Shown here: piece by piece, positions 1 through 6,779 of the stretch
Numbering within the stretch: the first letter of the stretch is position 1
Layout of the letters: each line of letters begins with the position of its first letter
NCBI GenBank assembly: GCA_013693915.1
Contig: CP059264.1
Span: 697,163 to 704,243, forward strand
DNA: 7,081 nucleotides
Direction of reading: 5' to 3'
From: Dechloromonas sp.
GTDB taxonomy: Bacteria > Pseudomonadota > Gammaproteobacteria > Burkholderiales > Rhodocyclaceae
Translations under genes and position numbers: made by a program
Notes under the pieces: generated by a model
What the model saw: only the letters and a program-made list of their open reading frames with translations
Database searches by the model: none
Told to the model about the DNA's origin: nothing

Positions 1-60
1 CGGTGGACGGCCGTCGCCGACCGAATGCGCCGCGCCGTTGCCGGCGCCGGTCAGGGCTGA
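1..60 (+). CDS. Possible 3' end of a truncated upstream gene
   Basis: Frame 1 is open from the window edge to a TGA at 58-60 and reads RWTAVADRMRRAVAGAGQG. The composition (Ala/Arg/Val, helix-like) is what a real C-terminal tail could look like, and the gene would converge on the dehydratase gene that ends at 76. Nineteen codons are too few to identify a family, and a second + frame is also open here, so this is a weak call made only from the frame and the position of the stop. No terminator is visible between 60 and 76. Confidence 0.28.
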   Translation, partial: RWTAVADRMRRAVAGAGQG

Positions 61-75
61 TGGTTGCGGTCGACG

Positions 76-414
76 CTACAGGACGAGCAGTTTTTCCAGC
101 TTGGCGGCGCAGATGAAGTCGTTCTCCGACAGGCCGCCGATGGCGTGCGTCCAGTAGCGAACGCGCACGTCACGGTAGCCGACGCTCAGTTCCGGATGGT
201 GGTCCTCGCGGTGGGATACCCAGGCCACCGCATTGACGAAGGCCAGCGCCTCGTAATGGTTGGCGAAGGCGAACCCCTTTTCCAGTCTCTCGCCGTCCAC
301 TCGCCAGCCGGGCAGCATGGCCAGCAGTTCCCGCGCCTCCGCCGCCCCGAGGGGAGCCACCCCGCCCTCGCAGGGCTGGCATTTCCGGTTGCCGATGTCG
401 CATTGCTCAGTCAT
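76..414 (-). CDS. phhB: Pterin-4a-carbinolamine dehydratase (PhhB/PCD family)
   Basis: This 112-residue protein has the full length of the family. Pterin-4a-carbinolamine dehydratases remove water from 4a-hydroxytetrahydropterin, recycling the cofactor of aromatic amino acid hydroxylases in the cytosol; some act as dimerisation cofactors or in folate/molybdopterin metabolism. The catalytic signature is visible: REDHHPEL (residues 69-76), then a tyrosine (80) and YWTH (87-90). H72, H73 and H90 correspond to the three conserved histidines, and the motif closes with an aspartate (D99) near the C-terminus. The N-terminus carries three cysteines (C5, C12, C15, the last two in a CxxC), a feature I recall from many bacterial PhhB proteins. 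The ATG at 414 is chosen because GAGGAGAA stands upstream with GGAG (422-425) seven bases away. No phenylalanine hydroxylase gene lies in the window, so the physiological partner cannot be named. Confidence 0.93.
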   Translation of the reverse strand: MTEQCDIGNRKCQPCEGGVAPLGAAEARELLAMLPGWRVDGERLEKGFAFANHYEALAFVNAVAWVSHREDHHPELSVGYRDVRVRYWTHAIGGLSENDFICAAKLEKLLVL

Positions 415-503
415 TGTCGTTCTCCTCGAAGATGCCGAACCACGGCGGCAATGGCCCTGAGAGTGGCGCGTACGCGCTCCGGTTCCGCCAAACGACGTTC
501 TGT

Positions 504-532
504 TTGAGATGGACTGCGCTGTGATATAGAAT
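504..532 (+). promoter_or_regulatory. Sigma70-type promoter of the tRNA-Ala gene
   Basis: A -35 box TTGAGA (504-509) and a -10 box TAGAAT (527-532) are separated by 17 bases, the optimal spacing. Each differs from consensus at one position. Initiation would fall at about 538-540, only a few bases before the tRNA 5' end at 542. The stretch after the -10 is fairly G+C-rich, as in stable-RNA promoters under stringent control; that regulatory reading is inference. Confidence 0.7.
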
Positions 533-541
533 TGCGGATTC

Positions 542-617
<76 letters not shown>

Positions 618-642
618 ACAACCAGTTTTAAGCAGTCCAAAG

Positions 643-685
643 AAGGCCAGAAAACCACGGTAAATCAAGGTTTCTGGCCTTTTTT
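643..685 (+). terminator. Intrinsic terminator after tRNA-Ala
   Basis: AAGGCCAGAAAACC (643-656) pairs with GGTTTCTGGCCTT (669-681), with one bulged A and a 12-base loop. The 3' arm runs into six consecutive T residues (680-685). This is a textbook rho-independent terminator 26 bases after the CCA end. It also makes it unlikely that the downstream gene is read from the tRNA promoter. Confidence 0.88.
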
Positions 686-737
686 CGTCCTGGGTAGGTC
701 CAATGAGGACGTCGTCGTCGCGCGCCTGCCCGAGGCC

Positions 738-1580
738 ATGGCTGCAGAGCTTGCTGGAGTCTTGGCAAAGGAGTTGGCAGGACGAGTGAAATGTGACCCT
801 GCCAGGACCGCGAAATGGCTGTTGAGAAGCTCTGCAAGGCTGCCGATGGGGGACGTGGTGGCTGCGCAGGCGATCATAGATGCAGCAGCGATTCTTGAAG
901 GGATCCCGCTCGCTTTCCTGAACGAACTGTTGATGGACTATCCCCGCAAGGAGGCAGTCAGCCCCGGTACCCGGGCGGCTATGTACTGGCCGAGTTTCGG
1001 GACGGTTGGTCTCAGGTTTAATGAGGACGGTAGTGTCGTTGCATCCGCTCCCGAAGGGGCGTCCATTGCATTGGATCTGTCACCAGATGAACGAGATGAA
1101 ATGTCCATGCAGGTCGGCGGTCAGGGCTGGCTTGTGCTGTCACATCTGGCAGGTCTCCAGCTTCTTGCCGTCGGTGATGATGGGCGAATTGTTGGCAGTG
1201 CAACGCCGGCACTGCTGTTGGAAATTGGCAGCTGCCCTGTACCGCTAAGGCGACCGTCCACCTTGGAGGCAGACCACGGGATGTGGACCCACGATGTTCC
1301 TGGCAAGGGAGATGTAGTGTGCCATCGTAGCGGTATCGTCGAGCCGATTATTCTGGCGCTGCTGAATGCGATTGTCCGGATGCAAGTAGATGAGGCCGAC
1401 GCCTGGATCGCTGAGATGATGCAGCGTGAGTCGTTCCCTTTGCTGGCGAGGATAGATATTGCCTTGCGCCAAGTCACACACTTTGCCGACAAGGGGAAAG
1501 CATGCTGGGCGCAACGGACGCTCGATAGCATCGTTGGACCAGCTATCGCGCGTGTCTTCGGACCTGAGCATGAACACTGA
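738..1580 (+). CDS. Orphan protein of unknown function, 280 residues
   Basis: I do not recognise this protein. The frame is open further upstream through the tRNA and its terminator, but a start there would lie inside the tRNA, so ATG 738 is the first credible start. Its Shine-Dalgarno sequence is poor (GAGG only a few bases away), so the start is uncertain. The product is soluble-looking, with no signal peptide or membrane span. Residues 1-70 look helical and Ala/Leu-rich, the middle (about 80-200) looks mixed alpha/beta with many Gly and Asp, and the C-terminal 80 residues again look helical. A 60-base sample (1141-1200) is 57% GC against about 70% in a sample of the acyltransferase gene, and codons such as ATA occur. 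Lower GC right behind a tRNA points to horizontal acquisition, although no integrase or att repeat is seen. It could also be the C-terminal remainder of a longer protein. It converges on the gene ending at 1668. Confidence 0.72.
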   Translation: MAAELAGVLAKELAGRVKCDPARTAKWLLRSSARLPMGDVVAAQAIIDAAAILEGIPLAFLNELLMDYPRKEAVSPGTRAAMYWPSFGTVGLRFNEDGSVVASAPEGASIALDLSPDERDEMSMQVGGQGWLVLSHLAGLQLLAVGDDGRIVGSATPALLLEIGSCPVPLRRPSTLEADHGMWTHDVPGKGDVVCHRSGIVEPIILALLNAIVRMQVDEADAWIAEMMQRESFPLLARIDIALRQVTHFADKGKACWAQRTLDSIVGPAIARVFGPEHEH

Positions 1581-1581
1581 A

Positions 1582-1602
1582 ACCGTAAGGTGGTGTTACG
1601 GT
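1582..1602. terminator. Hairpin between convergent genes, possible weak terminator
   Basis: ACCGTAA (1582-1588) and TTACGGT (1596-1602) form a perfect 7-bp stem around a 7-base loop, one base after the stop codon of the orphan gene. There is no T tract on either strand, so efficient intrinsic termination is not expected, but the position suits a 3'-end structure. A 10-bp palindrome CGCGATCGCG follows at 1634-1643. Confidence 0.35.
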
Positions 1603-1667
1603 CGATTGGTGTTCGCGGCCAAATCATCGAATCCGCGATCGCGAGGCCAACGTGTTACCATTCAACT

Positions 1668-4600
1668 TTAAAAGCGGGCGCGGGTTCGGTTCCGAGTTCC
1701 GTCACCACATGGAATCAAGCACTTAGCCCAGCCTCTCCGGTTGCGCTTTTTGCTATTCCGCCACGACTTCTGGCAGTGCCGCAGTGGGCCGGTGCGCTTG
1801 GCAGCGTTCGGCTGCGTTCGGCGCGGGGTGATCTTGGTGTTTCGGCAGGCCATATCCGGGCGACCGCTATGCCTGACTTCTGCACCTTGGCGTGCGTCAT
1901 GAAAGACCAACGCACAATCTAGCGGTCTTCCCACTCGGCCAGAATGGCCAGCCCGTCCGACAGGGTCGCGTGACCGGTTTGCCCAGCCATGCTGCCGTCC
2001 GCGGGTGTCTGGTGAAGGCGGCACGATTCCGTGCCGACCAGCAGCGCAATTTGCGCGACGGCGTTCGTCATGACTCGGCCGTGACTCCGGTTCGCCAAGC
2101 CGAGCCAGAATCCGGTGACGCGCGGCATCGCGCAGCCGCAATGCTGCCTGCCAGTCTTTCCCCTGTGTTGTCAAAGGCTCACCGATCAGTACCTGAAGCT
2201 TCCCGTGATGCGGCCGCATCGACCCACCGGGAAGCAGGGCGCGGCTGCCGGTCAGCGTGATCGGCACCACCGCCGCGCCGGCGTTCGCGGCGATGACGAA
2301 GGCGCCGAGTCGGAAGGGCAACAAGCCCGGTTCGGCGCGGAAGGTGCCTTCGGGGAAGAAGACCAGCGACTCGCCGCACCGTACCCGCGCTTCCAGTGCG
2401 TGCGTGTCTTCGACGCCGCGCGCACCGTCGAAGCGCTCAACAAATGCGTTGCCCAGGCGCGAGAGGGGAATGGCGGCGAAGGGGTTGTGCAGCAACTCCT
2501 TCTTGGCGACGTAGGCGAAACGGGGTGGCAGCACGGCGGTGAGGATCAGTCCGTCGAGATAGCTGGCGTGGTTGACCACCACGATCAGCGGGCCAGCGTC
2601 GTGGGTCGCAAGGTGCTGCAAGCCTTCCACCCTGGGTGTGAGGCCGGTCAGCGCCAGGGCCAGGCGCGCGCCCGTCTTGGCGATTTGGCGCCGCGCCGCC
2701 AGCGTCGGCCCGAGCGCGATCAGGAACCAGCCCAGCGGCACGAGGGTGGCGAATACCGACCAGGCCAGGAGACTCCAGCCTCGGTCGGCAACGCGGTGGA
2801 GCGCTTGTCCGGCCCGGGCTGCGAAGCCGGCCCAGGCGAGTCGCAGCATCTGTTGCCAAGGCGGGCGCTGGGTGGCCGTCAGGGTGCCGCGTTCGTATAG
2901 TTCGCGGCAGGCCGCACGACGAATCTTGCCACTGGAGGTTTTCAGCACGCTGTGCGGCGGCGCGAGGACGATGTCGTCGGCCGGCAGCCCAATCAGGTCG
3001 ATGGCGAGCCGGTTGATCTCGGCCAGCATGCGATTGCGCGCCGCGACATTGCGTTCGAGCGTTTCCGCCAGCACCACCAGGCGCTCGCTGCCACTGCGCG
3101 GATCGGTGGCGGGAAACACCGCCACGCCGCCGCGCCGCACGCCCTCGACATGGGAGGCGGCAACTTCCAGTTCCTGGGGATGGATGTTGTGCCCGCCGCG
3201 AATGATGATGTCCTTTTCGCGCCCGGTGAGGTACAACTCGCCGGCGGCGAGGTAACCGAGATCGCCGGAATTGAGCCAGTCGCCATCACGCAGTCGAGCC
3301 GTCGCTTCCGGGTTGCGGTAATAGCCGGCGGTGGCCGAGGGGCCGCGAAACTGCACGCGCCCCTGGGTGCGCTCCGGCAGTTCGCGCCCCCGGGCGTCGA
3401 CAATGCGCAGTTCGTGACCCGGCAGCACCCGGCCGCAGGTGACGATATGCAGCACATGGGCGGCATCGGCGGGAACCGGGCGGGCGATGCCCTCGGCCGA
3501 CAAACCGTGGCGGTCCACGTGGTCGATCAGCGGGCCGCGCCCGAGCGGCGGAAAGGTCAGCCCCACGGAGGACTCTGCCAGTCCGTACACCGGGGTCATC
3601 GCTGTCGGGTTGAAGCCATACGGGGTAAGGCGCGCGACGAAACGCGCCAGCGTGCCAGGGCTGACCGGCTCGGCGCCGTTGTAGGCCAGCCGCCAGCAGG
3701 AGAGGTCGAGACCCGCGAGGTTGGCGTCGGCAAGCTTGTTGGCGCACAACTCGTAGGCGAAGTTGGGCGCCGCCGAAACGGTGGCGCGGTGGCGGTGGAT
3801 GGTGGCAAGCCAACGCCGAGGCGTGGCGAGAAAGGTCAGCGGTGGCATCAGCACCAGCCGGAAACCGAAGGTCAGGCTGCCCATGCAGGCGCCGATCAGG
3901 CCCATGTCGTGGTAGAGCGGCAGCCAGGAGACAAAGACATCCTGCGCGGTGACGCCCGATATGGCTTCCATCGCGCGCAGGTTGGCGAGCAGGTTGGCAT
4001 GGGTCAGCACCACGCCCTTGGGGCTGCCGGTGCTGCCCGAGGTGTATTGCAGGAAGGCGACGTCCTCCGCCTTGCGCTGCGGGAAAGCGGGAATGGCGAT
4101 TTCCCTGCACAGATCCTCAGGGGTAGTCACCCGTCGCAACGAGGCGCATTGCGCCGAGAGCAAATGGCCGAGCAGTTCGGCACGCGGGTCGGTGATGAGC
4201 ATGGCGGCTTCGGCGTTGGCGACGATGCCGGCAATGCGCCGCATGTGATCTTCGAGCTGCGAAGGGCGTGCCGGCGGATAGAGCGGCACCGGCACGCAAC
4301 CGGCGTAAAGCGCCCCATAGAAGGCAGTGAAGAATTCGCGCCCGGTGGGCAGCATGATGGCGACGCGATCGCCTGGATGCACATCACGTTCGAGCAGGCC
4401 GGCCGCCAGCGTCTGCGCCCCGGCCCGCAGCATCCTGTAGGTGATGTCCTCGCTCCGTTCATCGTCGCCATACAGCGTGACATGAACCCGCTCGCCGTGC
4501 CGGTCGACGTGCCAGTCAAGCATCTCGGTGAGGGTGGCGATGGTCTCCGGCGGATGCTCGATGGCGGCGGTGGCGGTGAGGGCAAGCGTAGGGGTTGGCG

Positions 4601-4922
4601 GGACGGCGTCGGCCCGTCCCGCTGATCGTGTGAGGACGGTGCCGCCAGGAAGGCCTGGCACCGCATCGGCCATCTGACGCAACAGGTCGCGCGGCGTTTC
4701 GGCCTCGGCAAACGCCGCCTCGCCGAGCTTCACCCCCAGTTCGCGTTCGATGCGGGCGAGCAGCTCCACGCGCGCCAGGCTGTCGAGGCCGTAATCACGC
4801 TCCAGCGCATGATCCAGTCCAAGGCGATCCAACTGCTGCACGCCCGGACGCATCTCACGGGAAAGTACGCGGACGATGGCGAGCAGTCGTTCCGTGGCGG
4901 GAGGTGTCTTGATCTCAGTCAC
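1668..4922 (-). CDS. Acyl carrier protein / fatty acyl-AMP ligase / 1-acylglycerol-3-phosphate-type acyltransferase fusion
   Basis: The open frame of 1084 codons holds three domains. Residues 10-90 are an acyl carrier domain with the phosphopantetheine site GLDSLA (S48). Residues about 130-680 are an ANL adenylating enzyme of the fatty acyl-AMP ligase type: P-loop YTSGSTGSPKG (293-303), WLPLYHDMGLIG (333-344), YGLAES (446-451), SGDLGY (552-557), GREKDIIIRGGHN (567-579), KTSSGKIRR (661-669, catalytic K666). After a hydrophobic, probably membrane-contacting stretch (718-738) comes a PlsC-like acyltransferase: NHASYLD (784-790, the HX4D motif), GNAFVER (824-830), FPEGTFR (856-862), VVPITL (885-890). 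Known families suggest ATP-driven acyl activation, loading onto the carrier arm, then transfer to a lysophospholipid-like acceptor at the inner membrane; the real substrate is unknown. The start is GTG, preceded directly by an in-frame stop. Expected homology ends near residue 945 (position ~2090). The remaining ~135 Arg/Pro-rich residues look out of frame, so the true end is probably between 1919 and 2090. Confidence 0.93.
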   Translation of the reverse strand: MTEIKTPPATERLLAIVRVLSREMRPGVQQLDRLGLDHALERDYGLDSLARVELLARIERELGVKLGEAAFAEAETPRDLLRQMADAVPGLPGGTVLTRSAGRADAVPPTPTLALTATAAIEHPPETIATLTEMLDWHVDRHGERVHVTLYGDDERSEDITYRMLRAGAQTLAAGLLERDVHPGDRVAIMLPTGREFFTAFYGALYAGCVPVPLYPPARPSQLEDHMRRIAGIVANAEAAMLITDPRAELLGHLLSAQCASLRRVTTPEDLCREIAIPAFPQRKAEDVAFLQYTSGSTGSPKGVVLTHANLLANLRAMEAISGVTAQDVFVSWLPLYHDMGLIGACMGSLTFGFRLVLMPPLTFLATPRRWLATIHRHRATVSAAPNFAYELCANKLADANLAGLDLSCWRLAYNGAEPVSPGTLARFVARLTPYGFNPTAMTPVYGLAESSVGLTFPPLGRGPLIDHVDRHGLSAEGIARPVPADAAHVLHIVTCGRVLPGHELRIVDARGRELPERTQGRVQFRGPSATAGYYRNPEATARLRDGDWLNSGDLGYLAAGELYLTGREKDIIIRGGHNIHPQELEVAASHVEGVRRGGVAVFPATDPRSGSERLVVLAETLERNVAARNRMLAEINRLAIDLIGLPADDIVLAPPHSVLKTSSGKIRRAACRELYERGTLTATQRPPWQQMLRLAWAGFAARAGQALHRVADRGWSLLAWSVFATLVPLGWFLIALGPTLAARRQIAKTGARLALALTGLTPRVEGLQHLATHDAGPLIVVVNHASYLDGLILTAVLPPRFAYVAKKELLHNPFAAIPLSRLGNAFVERFDGARGVEDTHALEARVRCGESLVFFPEGTFRAEPGLLPFRLGAFVIAANAGAAVVPITLTGSRALLPGGSMRPHHGKLQVLIGEPLTTQGKDWQAALRLRDAARHRILARLGEPESRPSHDERRRANCAAGRHGIVPPSPDTRGRQHGWANRSRDPVGRAGHSGRVGRPLDCALVFHDARQGAEVRHSGRPDMACRNTKITPRRTQPNAAKRTGPLRHCQKSWRNSKKRNRRGWAKCLIPCGDGTRNRTRARF
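1892..1915. other. Hairpin just beyond an alternative stop codon
   Basis: GTGCGT (1892-1897) and ACGCAC (1910-1915) form a 6-bp stem with a 12-base loop. On the - strand it starts three bases after the TAG at 1919-1921 that closes the alternative frame of the acyltransferase tail. That placement fits a transcript 3' end, but no T run follows, so the terminator reading is weak. Confidence 0.3.
1919..2071 (-). other. 50-codon frame inside the 3' tail of the acyltransferase gene
   Basis: This frame starts at ATG 2071, begins MTNAVAQIALLVGTESC and ends LAILAEWEDR before TAG at 1919. It looks more protein-like than the Arg-rich main frame over the same bases. The closest Shine-Dalgarno-like GGAG (2085-2088) is 13 bases away, too far for confident independent initiation. 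It may be the genuine C-terminus of the acyltransferase displaced by a one-base indel near 2070-2100, a small coupled gene, or chance. No family is recognised. Confidence 0.3.
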
Positions 4923-4933
4923 TCAGGGTTGCC

Positions 4934-5212
4934 TTAGTTATTCGATTGTCGGTGCTGGCCCCGAGTTCCTGTTTCGTCCCGTCGTGCACGAGTAAGTCGA
5001 GGTAGGACGCTGCGGTGACGACAACGGCGATGAGCGACTCGCGATTCAAGGCACCATGATAGATGACCGGCAGGCAACACGGCGGGAAGGCGCAGCCACG
5101 GCGAGCACCGCAGACGAGGCCAGCGCAGCAGGAACAGGCCGCCGGCGACGACGAGGACGATGAAGGCCAGTTGGAGGACCAACACGGCAACGGCCAGCAA
5201 CCGGTGGATCAT
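4934..5212 (-). pseudogene. Shortened DUF2784-like membrane protein gene
   Basis: The first ~50 codons resemble the start of DUF2784 proteins as I remember them. They begin MIHRLLAVAVLVLQLAF, give one long hydrophobic helix (about residues 4-29), then LLRWPRL and a WLRLPAVLPA segment recalling the family's WPRLAWLHLPA region. After residue ~52 the frame turns Arg/His-rich and non-membrane, ending RGQHRQSNN at 92 residues. The later conserved Trp/Cys/Pro part (around WICPLTPLE) and the last helix are missing. The gene is therefore truncated or frameshifted, though a short membrane peptide could still be made. Initiation is well supported: GGAGAG (5220-5225) lies seven bases before ATG 5212. 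A second - strand frame (4915-5190) continues in the broken part and stops eight bases inside the downstream fusion gene. The function of DUF2784 is unknown. Confidence 0.5.
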
Positions 5213-5295
5213 TGCTCCACTCTCCGTTCGCTGACGCTGGCGGCAAGCCGGCGCACACGGTCGATCAGACGATTCCTGGAGCTCTGTTTCATCAT
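5209..5295 (-). CDS. Possible 28-codon leader gene before the DUF2784-like gene
   Basis: ATG 5295 opens a short frame (MMKQSSRNRLIDRVRR at the start, SERRVEQ at the end). Its TGA (5209-5211) overlaps the next ATG as ATGA, the usual signature of translational coupling. The Shine-Dalgarno of the next gene (GGAGAG) lies inside it. The peptide is basic and helical, unlike anything I recognise. No clear Shine-Dalgarno precedes its own start, so it may be a leader peptide, a gene remnant or chance. Confidence 0.3.
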   Translation of the reverse strand: MMKQSSRNRLIDRVRRLAASVSERRVEQ

Positions 5296-5377
5296 GGGAG
5301 TTTCAGGCGCATGGCGCTCAGTCTACCCGCATGGCCATCCGCTGTCCCGCCAGCGCCGACTATCAACCCGATCACGT

Positions 5378-5406
5378 GACCTGCCGGCTCGTTCATCCGG
5401 CAGGTC
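5378..5406. repeat. Perfect inverted repeat, 10-bp stem
   Basis: GACCTGCCGG (5378-5387) is followed after nine bases by its exact reverse complement CCGGCAGGTC (5397-5406). The palindrome TCACGTGA (5372-5379) overlaps its left edge. No T run follows on either strand, so it is not a standard terminator. It lies 80-110 bases upstream of the - strand ORFs and could be an operator, a 5' leader structure or a remnant of a REP-type element. Confidence 0.6.
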
Positions 5407-5444
5407 TCGAAGCGTAGCGGTCGCTTGGATGGTGGATTTTCAAA

Positions 5445-5480
5445 GCCTCGTACGGAGGCGGTTGGCTGAAGGCACCAACC
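5445..5480. repeat. Two adjacent short hairpins
   Basis: GCCTC (5445-5449) pairs with GAGGC (5455-5459) and is followed without a gap by GGTTGG (5460-5465) pairing with CCAACC (5475-5480). The back-to-back arrangement is visible directly. The role is unknown, and short stems like these occur by chance in GC-rich DNA. Confidence 0.35.
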
Positions 5481-5854
5481 CGTGAATCTTCCTGCGAAGC
5501 GGACTTGGACCGATAATCTTAGCCGTCGGCATGTCTGGGGGCAGTCTTCGCATGGACGCCTTTCTGCCAGGTTGTTTCTGGATGTCAGTCTCGGGATAGT
5601 GGCGGTTCTGCAGTACAGGCAAACGGAAGCCGCGCAAAATGGCGGCATGGCTACAAGCCCAGCTCAACCGTGAAGTCGGTCGACAAATACCTGTCCGTCG
5701 TCGATGGCGATCCGTACGTTGCTTTTCGGATGACACCACCATCCTTGCCTCTTCAGCAGAAAATCGGACTCCGATCAACAACCAGGGAGTGTTGTATGGA
5801 AGCAGGAGCGCTCGGCGCTATCGCTCAGCCTGTTCCCGATGTAGAGTCGTTCCC

Positions 5855-6472
5855 ATGTGTGGCCGCTATGACCTCAACGAATCCCCGCAGATCCTGGCGC
5901 TTTATTTCCGTTTATTCGCAGAGCCGCCGACGTTTCGCAATGCCGACGTGCGCCCGACCAACACCGCACCCATCATCCGCCTCCACGAAGGCCAACGTCT
6001 GGCCCTCCCGGCACGCTGGGGGCTGATTCCCTCGTGGTCAAAGGACGACAAGATCGCGCAGCACACCTTCAACGCCCGGGCCGAGACGGTCGCCGAAAAA
6101 CCGAGCTTTCGGGCCGCCTTCAAGCGGCGACGATGCATCGTGCCGGTATCGGCCTTCTTCGAGTGGCGGGCGATCCCCGGGGAGAAGAAAAAGCAGAAAC
6201 TGCGCTTCGCCAGCCCCGAGCAGCATCCGCTGGCACTGGCCGGCTTGTGGGAGCACTGGCAACGACTGGAAACCGGCGAGTGCGTCGAAACCTATACGAT
6301 CATAACCACCACCGCCAATGATTTCATGGCCCCGATCCATGACCGGATGCCGGTGATTCTGGGGCAAGGCGACTGGGATGCCTGGCTTGATCAAGCAACC
6401 GGTAACCCATTGCTGCTGCAATCCATGCTGGCGCCATGCCCGGATGACTGGCTGGAGTGTGTGCCCGCCTGA
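5855..6472 (+). CDS. yedK: SRAP-domain protein (YedK/HMCES family), abasic-site DNA-protein crosslinker
   Basis: The 205-residue product has the family length and starts MCGRYDLN. The start at ATG 5855 is fixed by biology: Cys2 must be exposed after Met removal because SRAP proteins use it to form a thiazolidine crosslink with abasic sites in single-stranded DNA, shielding them from cleavage. All catalytic elements are present: C2, N73 in FNARAET (72-78), E103 in FFEW (101-104) and H162 in HDRMP (162-166). RPTNTAPI (33-40) and the RWGLIPSW segment (54-61) are also typical. Only a weak Shine-Dalgarno (TAGAG, 5842-5846) is seen. The frame is open upstream to 5639, but that extension would bury the catalytic cysteine and is rejected. 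The gene appears monocistronic; no LexA box is visible, so SOS control is not supported here. Confidence 0.96.
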   Translation: MCGRYDLNESPQILALYFRLFAEPPTFRNADVRPTNTAPIIRLHEGQRLALPARWGLIPSWSKDDKIAQHTFNARAETVAEKPSFRAAFKRRRCIVPVSAFFEWRAIPGEKKKQKLRFASPEQHPLALAGLWEHWQRLETGECVETYTIITTTANDFMAPIHDRMPVILGQGDWDAWLDQATGNPLLLQSMLAPCPDDWLECVPA

Positions 6473-6600
6473 TGGTCGCCGAGCCCCAAGCGCCGAGAAG
6501 AACTGAGGCCCCTGGAGCGATTCGCCTCCGGACGCCAAAGGTGCCTGCGCTTCGGCAAATCGCGGACAAGGTACAAGGTATGTCGGCAGGTTTGGAAAAC

Positions 6601-6671
6601 GTCGTACGACCGATGGGGGATGGAAGTTCGCGTCCATCTGGAAAGGAAGGGCCATTGAGCGCCATCGGTCG
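6601..6671. repeat. Nested inverted repeats
   Basis: CGACCGATGG (6607-6616) has its exact reverse complement CCATCGGTCG at 6662-6671. Inside this pair, GATGGA (6619-6624) pairs with TCCATC (6633-6638). The left edge overlaps a perfect 10-bp palindrome GTCGTACGAC (6601-6610). The whole could fold as a stem topped by a second hairpin. It could be a structured transcript 3' end or the terminal repeats of a small non-autonomous element. Confidence 0.5.
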
Positions 6672-6723
6672 CTGAACTGCGGGTGACCGTCGCACTGCCG
6701 ACCGACACCGGCCTGCTGTCCAA

Positions 6724-6779
6724 GGTCCGCAGTGGCCTATGGCCAGCCCCGGATTGCTCGATAGCCCGGAGGGCGGACC
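6724..6779. repeat. Inverted repeat with 7-bp arms
   Basis: GGTCCGC (6724-6730) and GCGGACC (6773-6779) are exact reverse complements separated by 42 bases. Adjacent CAAGG (6721-6725) and CCTTG (6783-6787) suggest a longer imperfect stem. The loop contains TGGCCTATGGCCA (6733-6745), itself nearly palindromic. The function is unknown. Confidence 0.35.

Larger units (their letters stand above)
5296..5854. other. Region without a supported gene between divergent genes
   Basis: About 560 bases separate the - strand lipid cluster from the + strand SRAP gene. Several frames of 60-118 codons are open, but none shows a family motif, a good Shine-Dalgarno or a convincing composition. It contains the hairpins at 5378-5406 and 5445-5480, and a palindrome ATCGGACTCCGAT (5763-5775) 80 bases before the SRAP start that could be an operator. 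Promoters for both flanking units must lie here, but I found no convincing -35/-10 pair and no CTG-N10-CAG LexA box. Confidence 0.5.

Noticed and set aside
1804..1823. Tandem GCGTTCGGC units with 10-bp period
   Set aside because: Only two units; too short to call a repeat array.
1590..1922. 110-codon + strand frame between the convergent genes
   Set aside because: No Shine-Dalgarno, no motif and low-complexity composition. It overlaps the tail of the fusion gene in antisense.
2952..4625. 557-codon + strand frame opposite the ligase domain
   Set aside because: It is a shadow of the high-GC fusion gene on the other strand, with Gly/Arg/Gln-rich composition and no family motifs. All ANL motifs are on the - strand.
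5829..5845. Possible LexA-type site (CTGTTCCCGATGTAGAG) before the SRAP gene
   Set aside because: The second half-site does not match CAG at the required spacing.
5639..5854. Upstream in-frame extension of the SRAP gene
   Set aside because: SRAP proteins need the catalytic Cys at position 2, so the start must be ATG 5855.
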